Positions 38,001 to 53,500 of a stretch of DNA of 64,000 bases are shown in pieces (positions within the stretch are counted from its first letter, which is position 1; every line of letters begins with the position of its first letter). Location: contig OZ037767.1 in the NCBI GenBank assembly GCA_964035545.1, positions 10,406,207-10,470,206 of the forward strand. Reading direction: 5' to 3'. Both the position numbers and the translations under genes were made by a program. The notes beneath the pieces were generated by a model, which searched no databases, was not told where the DNA came from, and saw nothing but the letters and a program-made list of their open reading frames with translations. The DNA is from Bugula neritina (Eukaryota; Bryozoa; Gymnolaemata; Cheilostomatida; Bugulidae).

Positions 38001-39519
38001 TTTTCTGAACATCTTACACTTGACTATTAGTATTTAAAGAAAATGTCAGTAGATGTTTATGAATTTTTATCATCATTTAGCCACTACTGAGGGAAGCTGT
38101 AGAAAAGAAGCCAGATATGAGTGTTGAGGAGGCCAAGGAGCATATGGATAAGTGTTTGAAAACGTTATTCTACCGGGACTGCAGAGCACTGAATAGAGTA
38201 AGTGTTGTGGGTTGTCTGCTTTATGTTGACTACTGCATTATTACTAATTATATTGTTGTTTAGCAATGAGATAGCCATTCTTATTGTATCGCTATGAGGC
38301 ATGTTAAATGTAGGTACTCTGTTACTTTTATTTAGTCATAATATCATTGTTTGAAACTAAGTAGTGTTTGATTTATTATAGTTTAAAGTTTTAAACTGTA
38401 TAAAATATTAAACTATGTAGCCGAATCATGAATAAAAAAACTCACGCAAGTATATAGTCATTATCCCTGTGAGAACCCCTGATGGAAATGATTTTTTAAA
38501 GTGGGCCAAGGACTTATTCATATGAGGCACAGAAGCAATTATGACTGAATGCTTTTCCTAACATCACCAATGGCCTTTTCCTGGGGATTGAACCCATAAC
38601 CATGTGTTTACTAAACCAAACACTTTAACCTTAAAGTCTGCTGCAAACTCTGTGAGCTTCTTCTACCAGATTGCTCAGAGTCAACACAAGTTGACTGTTT
38701 TAACTCAGTTGTTGAAGTTTTATCAAATTAAAGAAAATTCTCAACTTGTTGATACTTTTTTGATCAGAAGACATATAAACTGAATCAAATAATAATCTTT
38801 TTATCATTAATCAAAGGATTTATTTATTTTAAAACTCCTAATTTCAAATTATTTCATATAAATTTATTTCACTCTATTGTTTCATAAATATAACCAGTTG
38901 AGACGCTATCACTGGTTTTATACTCTAACCGGCAAGATTTTCTTAGGAAAATAATTAAGTTTTACTTTTCTAAGGCTTTTGAAAATTACCATATTCAAAA
39001 CCCTGAGTTAGGTTGAGTTAGTGAAGAAAGCATCTAAATAAGTTGAAAAGACATTTGTCTAAATGTACAGGTTTTACCGAACTCAAATACTGTTCTATGT
39101 GAATGAAATAACATACACAAGACTTTACGATGCTAAAACCGTTATGATTTATGTTCAAAATAAATCTTTTTCAATAGTTTTTATGAAAGCTAGTGTCAGT
39201 TATTGATATATTGGAGCATAATTGTTTATGTGATTATATTGTTTTTTATTTAGTATAAAATAGCAATAGTTACTGCGGAAGGAGCAAGAATTGAAGGGCC
39301 TTTTACTTCTAAAACTGATTTCTCAACAGCAAACATGATCAAGTATGTATTTTATTCTCATTGGTACGAGAACTGCAGCATCACTACTATTAAGTTGACA
39401 AATCTGTTGGAACTGTTGAGATATTTAATAAAGCTGTGTTTATTTTTCACATTCTTTGCGGTACAGTTTCTTTCTTTGGCATCACAATTATTATTATGTG
39501 TGTTTGTAGGGGCTACTGA
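35001..39519 (+). CDS. PSMB4: Proteasome subunit beta type-4, complete
   Basis: Structural beta-7-position subunit of the 20S core particle, catalytically inactive in this family. Exons: 35001-35125, 36634-36840, 37248-37394, 37835-37916, 38081-38197, 39254-39342, 39510-39519. They sum to 777 nt, 258 residues (human 264). The N-terminal propeptide is residues 1-45, followed by the core starting near GTSVLAMKF. Strong matches are [50 protein letters not shown] and [11 protein letters not shown]. As in other beta-4 subunits the residue before the core is not an active-site Thr arrangement. The last coding exon gives only the end of Lys plus Gly-Tyr-stop. The first ATG is used; a second Met follows at codon 4. 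Intron 1 (1.5 kb) holds a 21-bp minisatellite and intron 2 a LINE fragment ending 44 bp before exon 3. Confidence 0.97.
36225..36345 (+). repeat. 21-bp minisatellite in PSMB4 intron 1
   Basis: About five units of CATGTCATAACATGTTCAAG plus T. It lies in the intron interior, about 290 bp before exon 2. Confidence 0.92.
36919..37203 (-). mobile_element. 5'-truncated LINE 3' end in PSMB4 intron 2
   Basis: The minus strand encodes [20 protein letters not shown] and [19 protein letters not shown], the same C-terminus as the LINE at 15124-15850. The 3' end shows TTGATTTA repeats (36919-36945). Only about 285 bp remain, truncated just upstream of the PSMB4 exon 3 acceptor. Confidence 0.85.
38440..38640 (-). 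mobile_element. tRNA-derived SINE copy
   Basis: Same family as 53928-54103: CCCTGTGAGAACCCCTGATG, AAGGACTTATTCATATGAGG, CAATGGCCTTTTCCTGG, and a decayed box B (GATTGAACCCATAACC on the forward strand). It lies in PSMB4 intron 5. Confidence 0.75.
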
Positions 39520-39631
39520 AGAGCTATTCTGAAGAAAATGTTGTCCCTGCTTTATTTATAAGCTTCATGTAAACATTTATGACAATATAAACAAATTCCA
39601 AATTTATGACATTATATTATAATTACATTGT

Positions 39632-39637
39632 AATAAA
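39632..39637 (+). terminator. Polyadenylation signal of PSMB4
   Basis: AATAAA 113 nt after the stop codon, in AT-rich sequence. Confidence 0.6.
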
Positions 39638-40401
39638 TTCTACATTTTCTTTCTTTGCAATTTTTTGTTTTCTTCTATTTCTAAAATTGAGTTTTTATTT
39701 TGAACATATAAAAGTGTGGTATTATGGAGAAAGCGCACTAGGTTTGTAGTTCTGCTCTCAGGGTTTATAATAGTCCTGGTGTTCCTTTTTACTAAGTGGC
39801 ATTAAATTTTCTGAACTCAGCCTACAAACCAGCTGCTGCAAATTTAGCTGCTGTTGATTATGCTGTATCCTGAAATTGAAAAAGGTTTCTACTCAATCAG
39901 CTGTGTTTCTCTACTTGCTTTGTAGTAATTGCATTAAGTTTGTTATTTTGTCTCGTAATTTTACTGAATTAGATGTGTAAGCTGAAGTTTTATTGTAGTA
40001 TAGTCGTAACACTAGAAAATACATGAATTTGACACTTACAAGTGAGTGTTTAGTGATGAAGCAGGTGCTTGCAGGTGTATATAAAGGAGCTGGCTAATAA
40101 CAATACATTTGAAAATTTGTTGTTGAATCCTGCAGTTGACTCAATTAGCAGATTATTTGATGACTCAGCCCTCAGGAGTGTTTCAAGTTTTTGACAGTGA
40201 TGCACATATTATATACCACACACACCTGCACATACAGGCAAATATATTAGCCAAAATTTTGTTTTATAATTATTTCAAGGAAATACATATAGAATCAGGA
40301 TCTTTACCCTTACATACATTTGTGCTACACCCACCCAGACACACATATTGTTGAAGTTATTCGAAAATGAGAAAACTTAATGTTATAATTTGTCACTTCA
40401 G

Positions 40402-40542
40402 GATTATAAAAAAGAATGAGTCACTGCCCCTTCTGACCTATGCAGTATTTAACCATGTCACCAAGATCATGGGGAGGCCAAACAAGCCATTGGATACACC
40501 AGATATAATTCTCTCTCACTTTATGCTCAGCAATGACATTCA
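40402..40542 (+). pseudogene. Orphan exon-like segment, unrecognised
   Basis: After an acceptor CACTTCAG the frame reads IIKKNESLPLLTYAVFNHV then TKIMGRPNKPLDTPD and IILSHFMLSNDI, ending at a donor CA|GTGAGT. The composition looks coding and 47 codons are open. I could not join it to any neighbour, and the Penelope-like element begins about 300 bp further on. It may be a stranded exon of a broken gene or an unmodelled small gene. Confidence 0.3.
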
Positions 40543-40804
40543 GTGAGTGAGTGCGTTCTCTAATCATGGTCACAAACTCAAGCTGCTAGCATTTCGCAAG
40601 GCTCATGACCCCTAGAGTCACTTGAGCTCTCTGGCTTGAGTTTACACACCTTTTGAAAATGCTTTATAGTAGAAACATAGGTTTCTACTGCTGAGAAGGT
40701 GTGGGCCATGGTACTCTGTTCTGTGCTGATGAGGGGACAAATCCCAAACAGCTGCTGTCTACAGATTGATAAAATATACACGTGCGCACGCACGCACACA
40801 CACA

Positions 40805-40880
40805 CATATATACTAATATATATGTATATATATACATATATATATATATACATATATATATATACATATATATATATATA
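40805..40880. repeat. TA-rich tract at the left 3' end of the Penelope-like element
   Basis: ATATATAC-type repeats preceded by a short CACACGCA tract, abutting the 3' end of the minus-strand Penelope-like copy. Confidence 0.85.
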
Positions 40881-41622
40881 TTTAAATATATCTTTACGAG
40901 CTAGCAATTTAATTATAAATAGGTATACGAGAAACATTGTTGATTTATTACTTTATTATAGGTAAAATAATTCTACTAATATTTCGGGTACCACTGTACC
41001 CATCTTCAGAGTAGCAATGAATGAAATTCAAAAATTATTATGTTACGTTAGACGTTATGCATGACACAAAGAATAGAGAGTGGCAGTTATTGTAAATTAT
41101 TGAAACTTAGGGAGATAATCTTATTTTATATATTACGCAGGTCAAAAATTAATTATACTGATTGTTTTGCATAAAAAATAAATTAGAGTTGACAAAAAAA
41201 ATATAGATATCCAAGTATAAATAGCAAGAATTAGTGAAACTATGCGAGGGTTGAGTAGTGTGGAGCTATTGATATAGTTTTAGTGGTATGGAGTAATTTT
41301 GTTTATTGAGTTGCGGTTTTATTTGTTTAATGTAGAGAGCTTCGGCTACTTTTCGATGGTGGATTCCTTTAAATGAATGATTTAAAACTGTTACATTGTC
41401 TATTGATATGTTTCCATGATTAGTGGTGGAAGAGTGTTGATAAATTTTGGAATTGATGTCATGGCAGTGTTCATGTATCCTGTGTGATAGGCGACGTCCG
41501 GTTTCGCCTACATATGTTTGTTGACAGGTAGCTTCAGGGCAGGTTATTTTGTAGACTAGGTTGTGAATGTGTTCTTTATTGGTTTTATCTTTGAGATTAA
41601 AATGTGAACTTAAGGGGGTTCC
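40868..41622 (-). mobile_element. Penelope-like element, 5'-truncated copy (left arm)
   Basis: The minus-strand reading frame from about 41607 down to a stop at 41266 encodes the C-terminal GIY-YIG endonuclease of a Penelope-like element: KITCPEATCQQTYVGETGRR then LSHRIHEHCHDINSK, followed by NHSFKGIHHRKVAEALYIKQ. The reverse transcriptase is missing by truncation. The 3' noncoding part contains a hammerhead-like motif. It is nearly identical to the right arm. Confidence 0.88.
40973..41015 (-). ncRNA. Hammerhead-ribozyme-like motif, left Penelope copy
   Basis: Minus strand: GCTACT, core CTGAAGA, one T, stem II GGGTAC-AGTG-GTACCC, core GAAA, a one-pair stem III (A-TA-T), cleavage-site T, then AGTAG. 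Stem I pairs CTACT with AGTAG perfectly. This is the minimal short-stem-III design known from Penelope-like elements. The extra U before stem II is a departure from the textbook core. Confidence 0.65.
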
Positions 41623-41624
41623 TT

Positions 41625-42199
41625 GAACACTGCCATGACATCAATTCCAAAATTTATCAACACATCTCCACCACTAATCATGGAAACATGTCAATAGACA
41701 ATGTAACAGTTTTAAATCATTCATTTAAAGGAATCCACCATCGAAAAGTAGCCGAAGCTCTCTACATTAAACAAATAAAACCGCAACTCAATAAACAAAA
41801 TTACTCCATACCACTAAAACTATATCAATAGCTCCACACTACTCAACTCTCACATAGTTTCACTAATTCTTGCTGTTTTTATATTTGGATATCTATTTTT
41901 TTTGTCAACTCTTATTTATTTTTTATGCAAAAAAATCAGTATAACTTTTGACCTGCGTAATATATAAAATAAGATTATCTCCCTAAGTTTCAATAATTTA
42001 CAATAACTGCCACTCTCTATTCTTTGTGTCATGCATAACGTCTAACGTAACGTAATAATTTTTGAATTTCATTCATTGCTACTCTGAAGATGGGTACAGT
42101 GGTACCCGAAATATCAGTATAATTACTTTACCTAATAAAGTAATAAATCAACAATGTTTCTCGTATACTTATTTATAATCAAATTGCCAGCTCGTAAAG

Positions 42200-42200
<1 letters not shown>
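41625..42200 (+). mobile_element. Penelope-like element, 5'-truncated copy (right arm)
   Basis: Starts at GAACACTGCC (41625). The frame EHCHDINSKIYQHISTTNHG to LNKQNYSIPLKLYQ stops at 41829-41831. It matches the left arm in inverted orientation through the 3' UTR and hammerhead-like motif to CTCGTAAAGATATATTTA, then runs into (AT)n. The 5' truncation is about 150 bp shorter of the GIY-YIG domain than the left arm. Confidence 0.88.
42078..42120 (+). ncRNA. Hammerhead-ribozyme-like motif, right Penelope copy
   Basis: Same layout as the left copy: GCTACT-CTGAAGA-T-GGGTAC-AGTG-GTACCC-GAAA-TAT-C-AGTAT. The cleavage-site base is C. One substitution (AGTAG to AGTAT) shortens stem I to four pairs. 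Confidence 0.6.
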
Positions 42201-42590
<390 letters not shown>

Positions 42591-42920
42591 AAAATGTCTA
42601 TTTCTCCTATTCAGGTTGTAGAACCCATATTGATCGGAGGACAAATTTGATATACTTAAGATTAAAGTTTTACATAAAGTTAGTAATAATGACGTAGTTT
42701 TAATTAGTTCTTGAAATGTAGGTAACCTTTGTTAGTCTTTCATGTGCTCATGTACAAAATCAATATCTGTCTGAAACTGTTTGAAGTTTTGTCACATGTG
42801 ATACCCTTGTACAACAACAAACATTTAATGGACAATACACAAATGTAAACGAATACAACACTTAACTTATTGTATAGTTGCAAAAACTTACACATGGATA
42901 TTAAAATAACTTCATAAAAG

Positions 42921-42933
42921 TTTATTATTTATT
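42921..42933 (-). terminator. Possible polyadenylation signals of the lectin-like gene
   Basis: Two AATAAA words on the minus strand, about 500 bp beyond the stop codon at 43434. Confidence 0.3.
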
Positions 42934-43312
42934 ATCTAAAGAGTACAGTTGTAATTTGTTGTAACAGTTATAAAAAGATTAACATTTAGGCATGTACTTC
43001 GAGCTTATACTCTGTTATCTGGTTTCGCTAATGAAAGTGTTTTGATAGAGTCGTATTCCAGTGCATCTAATCATTCTAACCTATTTTAAGCCATAGATAC
43101 AAGAATGGTTAAACTATGTGATGATAAGTAATAGTAGTATTAAAGACATCAAAAGTCTAAGCAGACAACAGCTGAACAATGCAGCGTAATGAAACCAAAT
43201 CAAAAGATTCTTAAATCATTTTAAAAGTCAAGAAACAGAAATGCCACATAATAGTAAAAGCTGTATCGATAGCATATATATTGCTGGAATTATGTTGAAA
43301 TTGTAAAATAAT

Positions 43313-43384
43313 TGCCCCCACTGGGAATTGAACCCGAGTCCTCTGGCTTGCAAGCAAGTGTGCTACCATTACACCACGGAAGCC
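43313..43384 (-). tRNA. tRNA-like sequence (pseudogene or SINE head)
   Basis: The minus strand reads GGCTTCC, an A-box-like GTGGTGTAATGGTAGCAC, a CTTGCAA loop-like segment and a clear B box GGGTTCAATTCCC over 72 nt. The acceptor and anticodon stems do not pair well by eye, so a functional tRNA is unlikely. It begins 50 bp past the 3' end of the lectin-like CDS. Confidence 0.35.
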
Positions 43385-43433
43385 ACTGGGTAAACTCAAC
43401 ACTACAGAAATAGTTTACAAAGATGTACGTCAA

Positions 43434-46294
<2,861 letters not shown>

Positions 46295-46766
46295 TCTTCT
46301 TGAAGTTTTAGATTTTCCTCTCCTACTCTATTGTTGCTGAGCTCATAATGGTCCTGTAAACAACTTGTAATACTCTAAGAAGAAACTTTATAATAAAATC
46401 AATGATATGTAGTTTTAATTAACTATTAAAGTGTAAGTAACCTTTTTGCAATCTTTCATGTGTTTATGTATAGAGTTATTATGCGTTTAAAAGTTGAAAC
46501 TGCATGTCTGAGAATGATTTCCAGTAATGGTTTTAGGAAGATTATAAAGCTTCATGTCACAAAAATTAGTTATTAGCTTCTTTCGTACACGTCTAAATAG
46601 TTGTTATAATATTAGCAACTAGTTTTAAATATAATGTTCAAAGAAAAGCTGGGTTAATGACTTTTTTTCTCAAAATATGCGCAAGTGGAAACAGCTCAAA
46701 CAATTATTACACTGTTAGTTTAAATGTATTAATGGAAGTAAGAAATATTTGCATTTAATAAAATAC

Positions 46767-47272
<506 letters not shown>

Positions 47273-47935
47273 TATCATCAGCATCCTAATAATGGATAAC
47301 TATTGTATAAAGTTATTTATAATTAGGAGTTGTGCTTTCTATTTAATAGAAAAAGCGTTAGCCTTTCAAACTATACACTTATTTTATGTCCGGGGTTAAG
47401 TGTGATAGCATTTGTTAGAAACAGCGTAGCGTTGTGGGTGACTAAGCTCACAGAACTGTTGTAGACGAACTTCAGTCCTAACTTTGATCCCAAACTGCAT
47501 GCTGCTTCAAGCGATTTCCAATTTTCTTACAAGTTTCTTTTGATCAGGCTTAGCATGCATAGTTTTTGCAAAGCGTTTTACATAGAAACATCAGAATAGT
47601 CAATAGATATCTATCTCAGTAATGATTGCCATCACTTATTTTTTATGTCTCATTCTTATCTATTCTACCAAGTTCAATAGTCTCTTCCATGCTGTTGAAT
47701 TAAGTGTACCAGTAAGTGTAACACAGTTACAGTTACTGTTGGTGTTACTGCAACTGCTCCTAGTGCTAGTGTTAGACTTATGACTTACAGTTAAACTTAC
47801 GACTTACACTAAGTCTAACTTAAACTACTAAGAATAAGTGGCAAGTCTAACTAGTACTACTTCAACTCCAAGTCTAGTACTACGTCTACTACTAGTATTG
47901 TATTTGTGGTAGTATTACTATTACTATTAGTATTA

Positions 47936-47945
47936 CTATTAGTAT

Positions 47946-47985
<40 letters not shown>
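47936..47985 (+). repeat. (AGT)n within triplet-rich DNA
   Basis: Pure TAG/AGT repeats inside a 1-kb degenerate region of GTAAC, ACTAGT and AGTATT words (47700-48680). Confidence 0.85.
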
Positions 47986-47986
<1 letters not shown>

Positions 47987-50542
47987 CTCTCACACTAACT
48001 CTAAGTCTTACAGTTACAGTACCTCTATGCCTAACAGTAACAATAACTGAGTAACAGTAACACTAACAGAGTAACACTAGCAGTATCAGTATGTGTAACA
48101 GAAAGTGTAACTGTGTGTGTAAGACCAACTTTAACAGTCTTAGTCTAAATGCTTTTGTAACACTAACTATAAGACTGATTATCAGTAGGTATAAGATTAA
48201 CTTTAAGACTAAGAGTAGTAAATTGTGACACTGACAGTAAATGTAATCAGTAATGACTAAGGATTAATAGTAATTAGTAATGCCAGTACATTTACTGATT
48301 ACAATTATTACAACTACAAGTACAAATAGCAGTAGTAATCTTTTAATACGAGTACTATTACCACGTCTAATGTCTAATAACAATACTCAATCCTTAATAG
48401 TGATCATAATGATGATGATAATGGTTGATGTGTTACATTGCAGTTACTACTGCTAATACTAATAGTATTACTAGTATAGGTATTAGTTTTAATTGGGGAT
48501 ACTATCAGTAAGTGTAATTCAATTACACTTATTGTCACAGTTTCTGTTGGTAGCTAGCAATAGGAGTATTGTTATAACTATTGGTATTAGTCTTTGAGTT
48601 GATATAATTTTAAATATAAGAATAACTACAAGTATATTATAAATATAAGCCTAAGGCATAAACAGTAGCACAACATTAAGTGTAAGTGTAGTTTTCAGAC
48701 TGTGATGGTAATTGAAGTGATTGAATAATGAACATTTAGTTTTACATTTCTAACTTTACTGTCTTATAATTTTTCTATCAACTTGGCAGCTTCTTTTTTT
48801 CAGTCACTTTTAGTTTGAATTTGACATTTGCTGCCAAAATAAGATAGTTTCAATAATGTTTAATTATATCTTAAAAAAAAGATCTATATATGTATGTATA
48901 TATCTGAATACTTTTACTTAATACAAATTAGTAAAACTAAGCAACCAATTTTTTAGCGACTGAAAAACATTTTGATGCAATTAGTAGTTTTTTTTCAGTT
49001 ACAAATAATTAAAATAGTGTACGCCACAATCTCTATCTCTGTTAAACAGTAAAATAAAGTCTTTACTTTGACTGTGGGCCACTAAATCTCAAGTATACAT
49101 TTTGCATACCTAATTACATTGATGGTATAGTAGTGTAGGTTGCTAAGTATAGTAGTTCAACTATTAGTAGTAGCTACATTTTTATTCATAATCAATTTAG
49201 CTTATTTTATATATTATATATTATATATTATATATTATAAGTCAACAAAAATAAAGTCTAGTTATTGTATGTGACCTCTGAAAATACAAAAACCTCATAC
49301 CAAGTTGAAGTAACTATTAAACCAATAAGCAGTTCAGTGCATTTACCGAGGAGTGAATAAACACATAGTTTTGCTTTTTTCATACTGCAAATTGCTGTGT
49401 ATAGCTGTTTGATCATTAATGTAACCTTAACAGTTATAATTATTTTTTACCCAAACAAACTGGAGCTAAAAAAACCATGATTTTAGCCTTGGTATTGTTC
49501 TTCACTTTACTTGTTTTTCTTTATTGTTTTTTCTTGTAGGTTTACAATTTTAATCACATTTTATACATTATATATTAGATGATTTTAAATCCACATTTAG
49601 ATGTAATAAAAGTTGCAGTTATTAGTGTAACTAATTATACTTGTAACAGTTTTAAGGTTTTGTTCTGAATAGGACTTGGTTAAAATTTATTTAATGATAA
49701 TCCTCAAATTTGGGTTTGATTGCAATATGAACTAGATTTTGTTTGAGTAGATTGAAGCATTCTAACCCCATGGCCTTTCAATGCTTAGAGTAGTTAACTG
49801 CTTGATGGCAATGTAATTAGTAAAGTTTTGACAAAGCCCTACAATATCACTAGAATTGACTTTCATATTAGCAAAACAATTAAGTGTAAAATAAATATAT
49901 GTAGGGATGAGCCGTAATCGACATATATAATGTGCTTTCAAAACTCCTAACATTATTTCACTTTACTTTGGATGTTTTAACTAAAACAAATTTCTGTTGC
50001 CAAACTGTTTTCAAAATTTAGAAAATTCTCTAATATTACATGATGTTACTCTCAACACAAAAGCTTTTTGCACATTTGTCTAATCAAGCTTTTAGTATTT
50101 ACTCACCAGTATTCAGTGTATGATGTTTAAACACAATAAGTAATTCAATTCTTATCTTTATCAAGTTAGTGTTGAAACGCTAAAAACTGAAGCCTTGTTA
50201 AAATAATTTACTAGCTTCTCATATTTTTTCACCAGGGTTTATTGTTTTCTTTCAGTTTTGTGGATATAATATAATGATGAGACCCATGAGGTACTCTAAT
50301 ACAATGAATAATTCTTTGATTAATCTTTCTTTAGTTTTCCTAATATGTCAAATATAACAAAGAGATGAAGTTAAATGAAGATTATATGTTGTTGATATTA
50401 TAGTATTGTTTCTACATGACTTAGATTTGCAGGACAACTTTCAGCAGTCAATACGCTTGTCTTATCAGAATGATCATTTCTAGTAACTAGTAACTTAGTA
50501 GCTATTGATAGTCATTGTGATTTTATTACAGGTGTGTGATAA

Positions 50543-53500
50543 ATGGAGGATGCTAGCAGCTTAGTTCTGTATGTTAATGGGAAAAAGGTGAGTGCTAATG
50601 GACATCTTACACTGACACAGCTTATGTTGATTGATTGTCATTATATGTGTATGTATGTATGTATATAATAGTTATTATAGTATGTTATATAACATATAAT
50701 ACATATATTTTAATATCTGTAGTATACGTTATCTAAATATATATTATAGTTATTATAATATATGTTAATTGGTATTATAATATATTTGATTTATAATTGT
50801 AGTTTTGTGTTGACAATCCTGATCCTGAAGACACACTGCTGCAGTTTTTAAGAGAGAAATGTAGCCTGAAAGGAACCAAACTGGGATGTGCAGAAGGGGG
50901 GTGTGGTGCCTGTACCGTCATGGTATCTGAATGGAATGAGAACGAAGGCAAAATATTGTATCCTTGCATTGCTCTACCAATCATATAAGCTGATCAGCAT
51001 TCTAATACCATAGAAACAGTCTTACATGTAACATACAAGCCATTAGTGTAGTTTCTAAATTATAATTTAGACCATTTATTGTAACCAGAGATACTCAATT
51101 TCATCATAAAATGTAGCTGAGGTAGCTTCTCTACTTTGTAATGTATAGTTTGATGAAAACTAAGTTTTACAGATTCTGACATTTAAAATAAACATTGTCT
51201 TCAATCAGCATTTCTTTCATAAGTTGAGAAAGATTGCACAATTGGAGTCGGGACAGTATTTATACGAGTATATACACACATGGTAATGTTATCAACACAC
51301 CTAGTTGAACAAATCTCAAAATGGCTCCTAAATTTATCTGCTGACTCTCTAGCTGTATACTGTGTTTCAATATTACTGTTTACTTTCAAATATAAACATG
51401 GTTACTTTGACTTTGAAGTAGTGTTCTTGATCTAATTTTGGCAATTAAATTTGATTTGGTTGGAGAATGTGCTGGAGGGGGGGGGGGGGGGGGGGGTGGT
51501 AATGCCAAACTTTCCTCTATTTCATTGATTAACATAGCCATTTCTGACAAAATTCTAATTCTTTTTGTTCAGAAATTTGGAAATAAAAGATATTTCAATA
51601 AGTAAAATTTTTATTAGGAAACAAATTGTTCAAGTAAGATTTAGAATATAGAGGTTTTTAAATGAAATAAATAAAAGATTGAATTAGCTCTCTGAAGTTG
51701 GACTTTTTCTGAGTTTTGTGATGACCTAATTTGCCTTTGAAACTTTTATTAAATAAATTCTTGATTGTTGAATTATAAACTATTATAAAACTGCAAGTAT
51801 ACCTAGGCTGATGGTTTGGTTGTTTAGAACTTTTCAAACTGTTGACGTGATTTCTTTAGTCAAGCATTTAGTTAATATTTCAAAAATTGTATGTTTTGAC
51901 AACTGATGAATAAGATTTTTCCGCAAATTTCCTTAACTGGCTGCTAGACATTATGCAGTAAATGCTTGCTTGGCTCGACTAGTTGCAATGCACGGCAAAT
52001 CTGTCATCACCGTGGAGGGAATTGGGAGCACCAAGACTAAACTTCATGTCGTGCAGGTGTGGCAACACGGAGTTCTGTAGCAACATAACAAACACTGTAA
52101 CATAATGACTCATTTCATTTTAATTATTAGTAAAAAATGTCATTAGCTTTTTCATGATGCTTTGACTCCACTTTACCATTTAATCTTGCAATTCAACTTC
52201 CAGTGCATTTGAACTTAGCTTATAAACTTGGCACAGATCCAAGTAAATAGATTGCTGTTTAAAGATATATAGTGCTAAATGCTGGCTAACACTATCTCTG
52301 CCATTTAGAGTAAAGATCAAGGCCAAAAATTCTTTATTACCACCTTAGAGCTTTTGTTTATCATTCTAGTGGCACTGATAATAGTATCTGTAATCATTCT
52401 TAGATATGCTAAGTTTAGTTTTTGTACTTCAATTCGATACAATTTAACAATTAGGAACTAAGTGAAAACTTTGAAATTTGTAAAGATGTGTAACATAAAG
52501 ATATATTTTGTTTTTTCCAATATTATAGTAAAGTAAAATTTGGGTTAAAGTTATTAATGAAAAGCTATAATTTAATTACCTAAATATTTGCGATTGTTAG
52601 AAGTTCTTTCAGACAGAAAATTTTTTAGTAGTTTTATAATAGTCAAGAAAGCTAAAAATTGATAGCTTTAGCCAATACATATTTCTAGTTCTATCTTTCT
52701 CTATTTTATTTTACCTGCAGCTTCCTCTGCTATTGGAAGAATATATTACACTCTATAATATTGTATATGACGCTACTACAAGTTTCAATGGCATATATTA
52801 CTACTATATATATTACCACTGTAAATATTACTACCATATGTTATATTAATACTATATACACTATATATTATTACTGTATATATTACCACTGTTTATATTA
52901 CTACCATATATTACCATAGTATATATTATTGCTGTATATATTACCACTGTATATATTACTACCATATATTATTGTACTGTATATATTACCAAGGTATATA
53001 TTACCACTCTATATATTACTAATATATATTACACACACAGGAGAGACTGGCCAAATCACATGGATCACAGTGTGGTTTCTGTACTCCTGGCATTGTCATG
53101 TCAATGTACACGCTACTGAGGAATTCTCCCCAGCCCACCCAGGAGGATCTGATGAGTGCCTTGGAAGGTCAGTTTCAACTTGATTTACTGAGAACTACTT
53201 GGTACTACTGAGTACTACTGAGTAGTACTGAGTAGTACTCAGTAGCACTTAGTACTACAGAGTCCTACTCAGTAGTACTTTGTAGTACCCAGTACTACTT
53301 AATAGTACTAAGTACTACTAAGTAGTACCTAGTTATATCAGTTTACTACTATGATTAAGTATGTAGAGTACATTTCCCTGATAATCAGTTAATGTAAGAT
53401 GTGAACTTTTTTGTTAGGTACAACTATATTGTATTTACATAATGGTATTTCAATATTTTAGTGCAACTGACCTTGTCTAACTATTAACAAGTAGTAAGCT

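Noticed and set aside
43313-43384. Functional tRNA gene
   Set aside because: A and B boxes are good, but acceptor and anticodon stems pair poorly by eye; kept only as tRNA-like.
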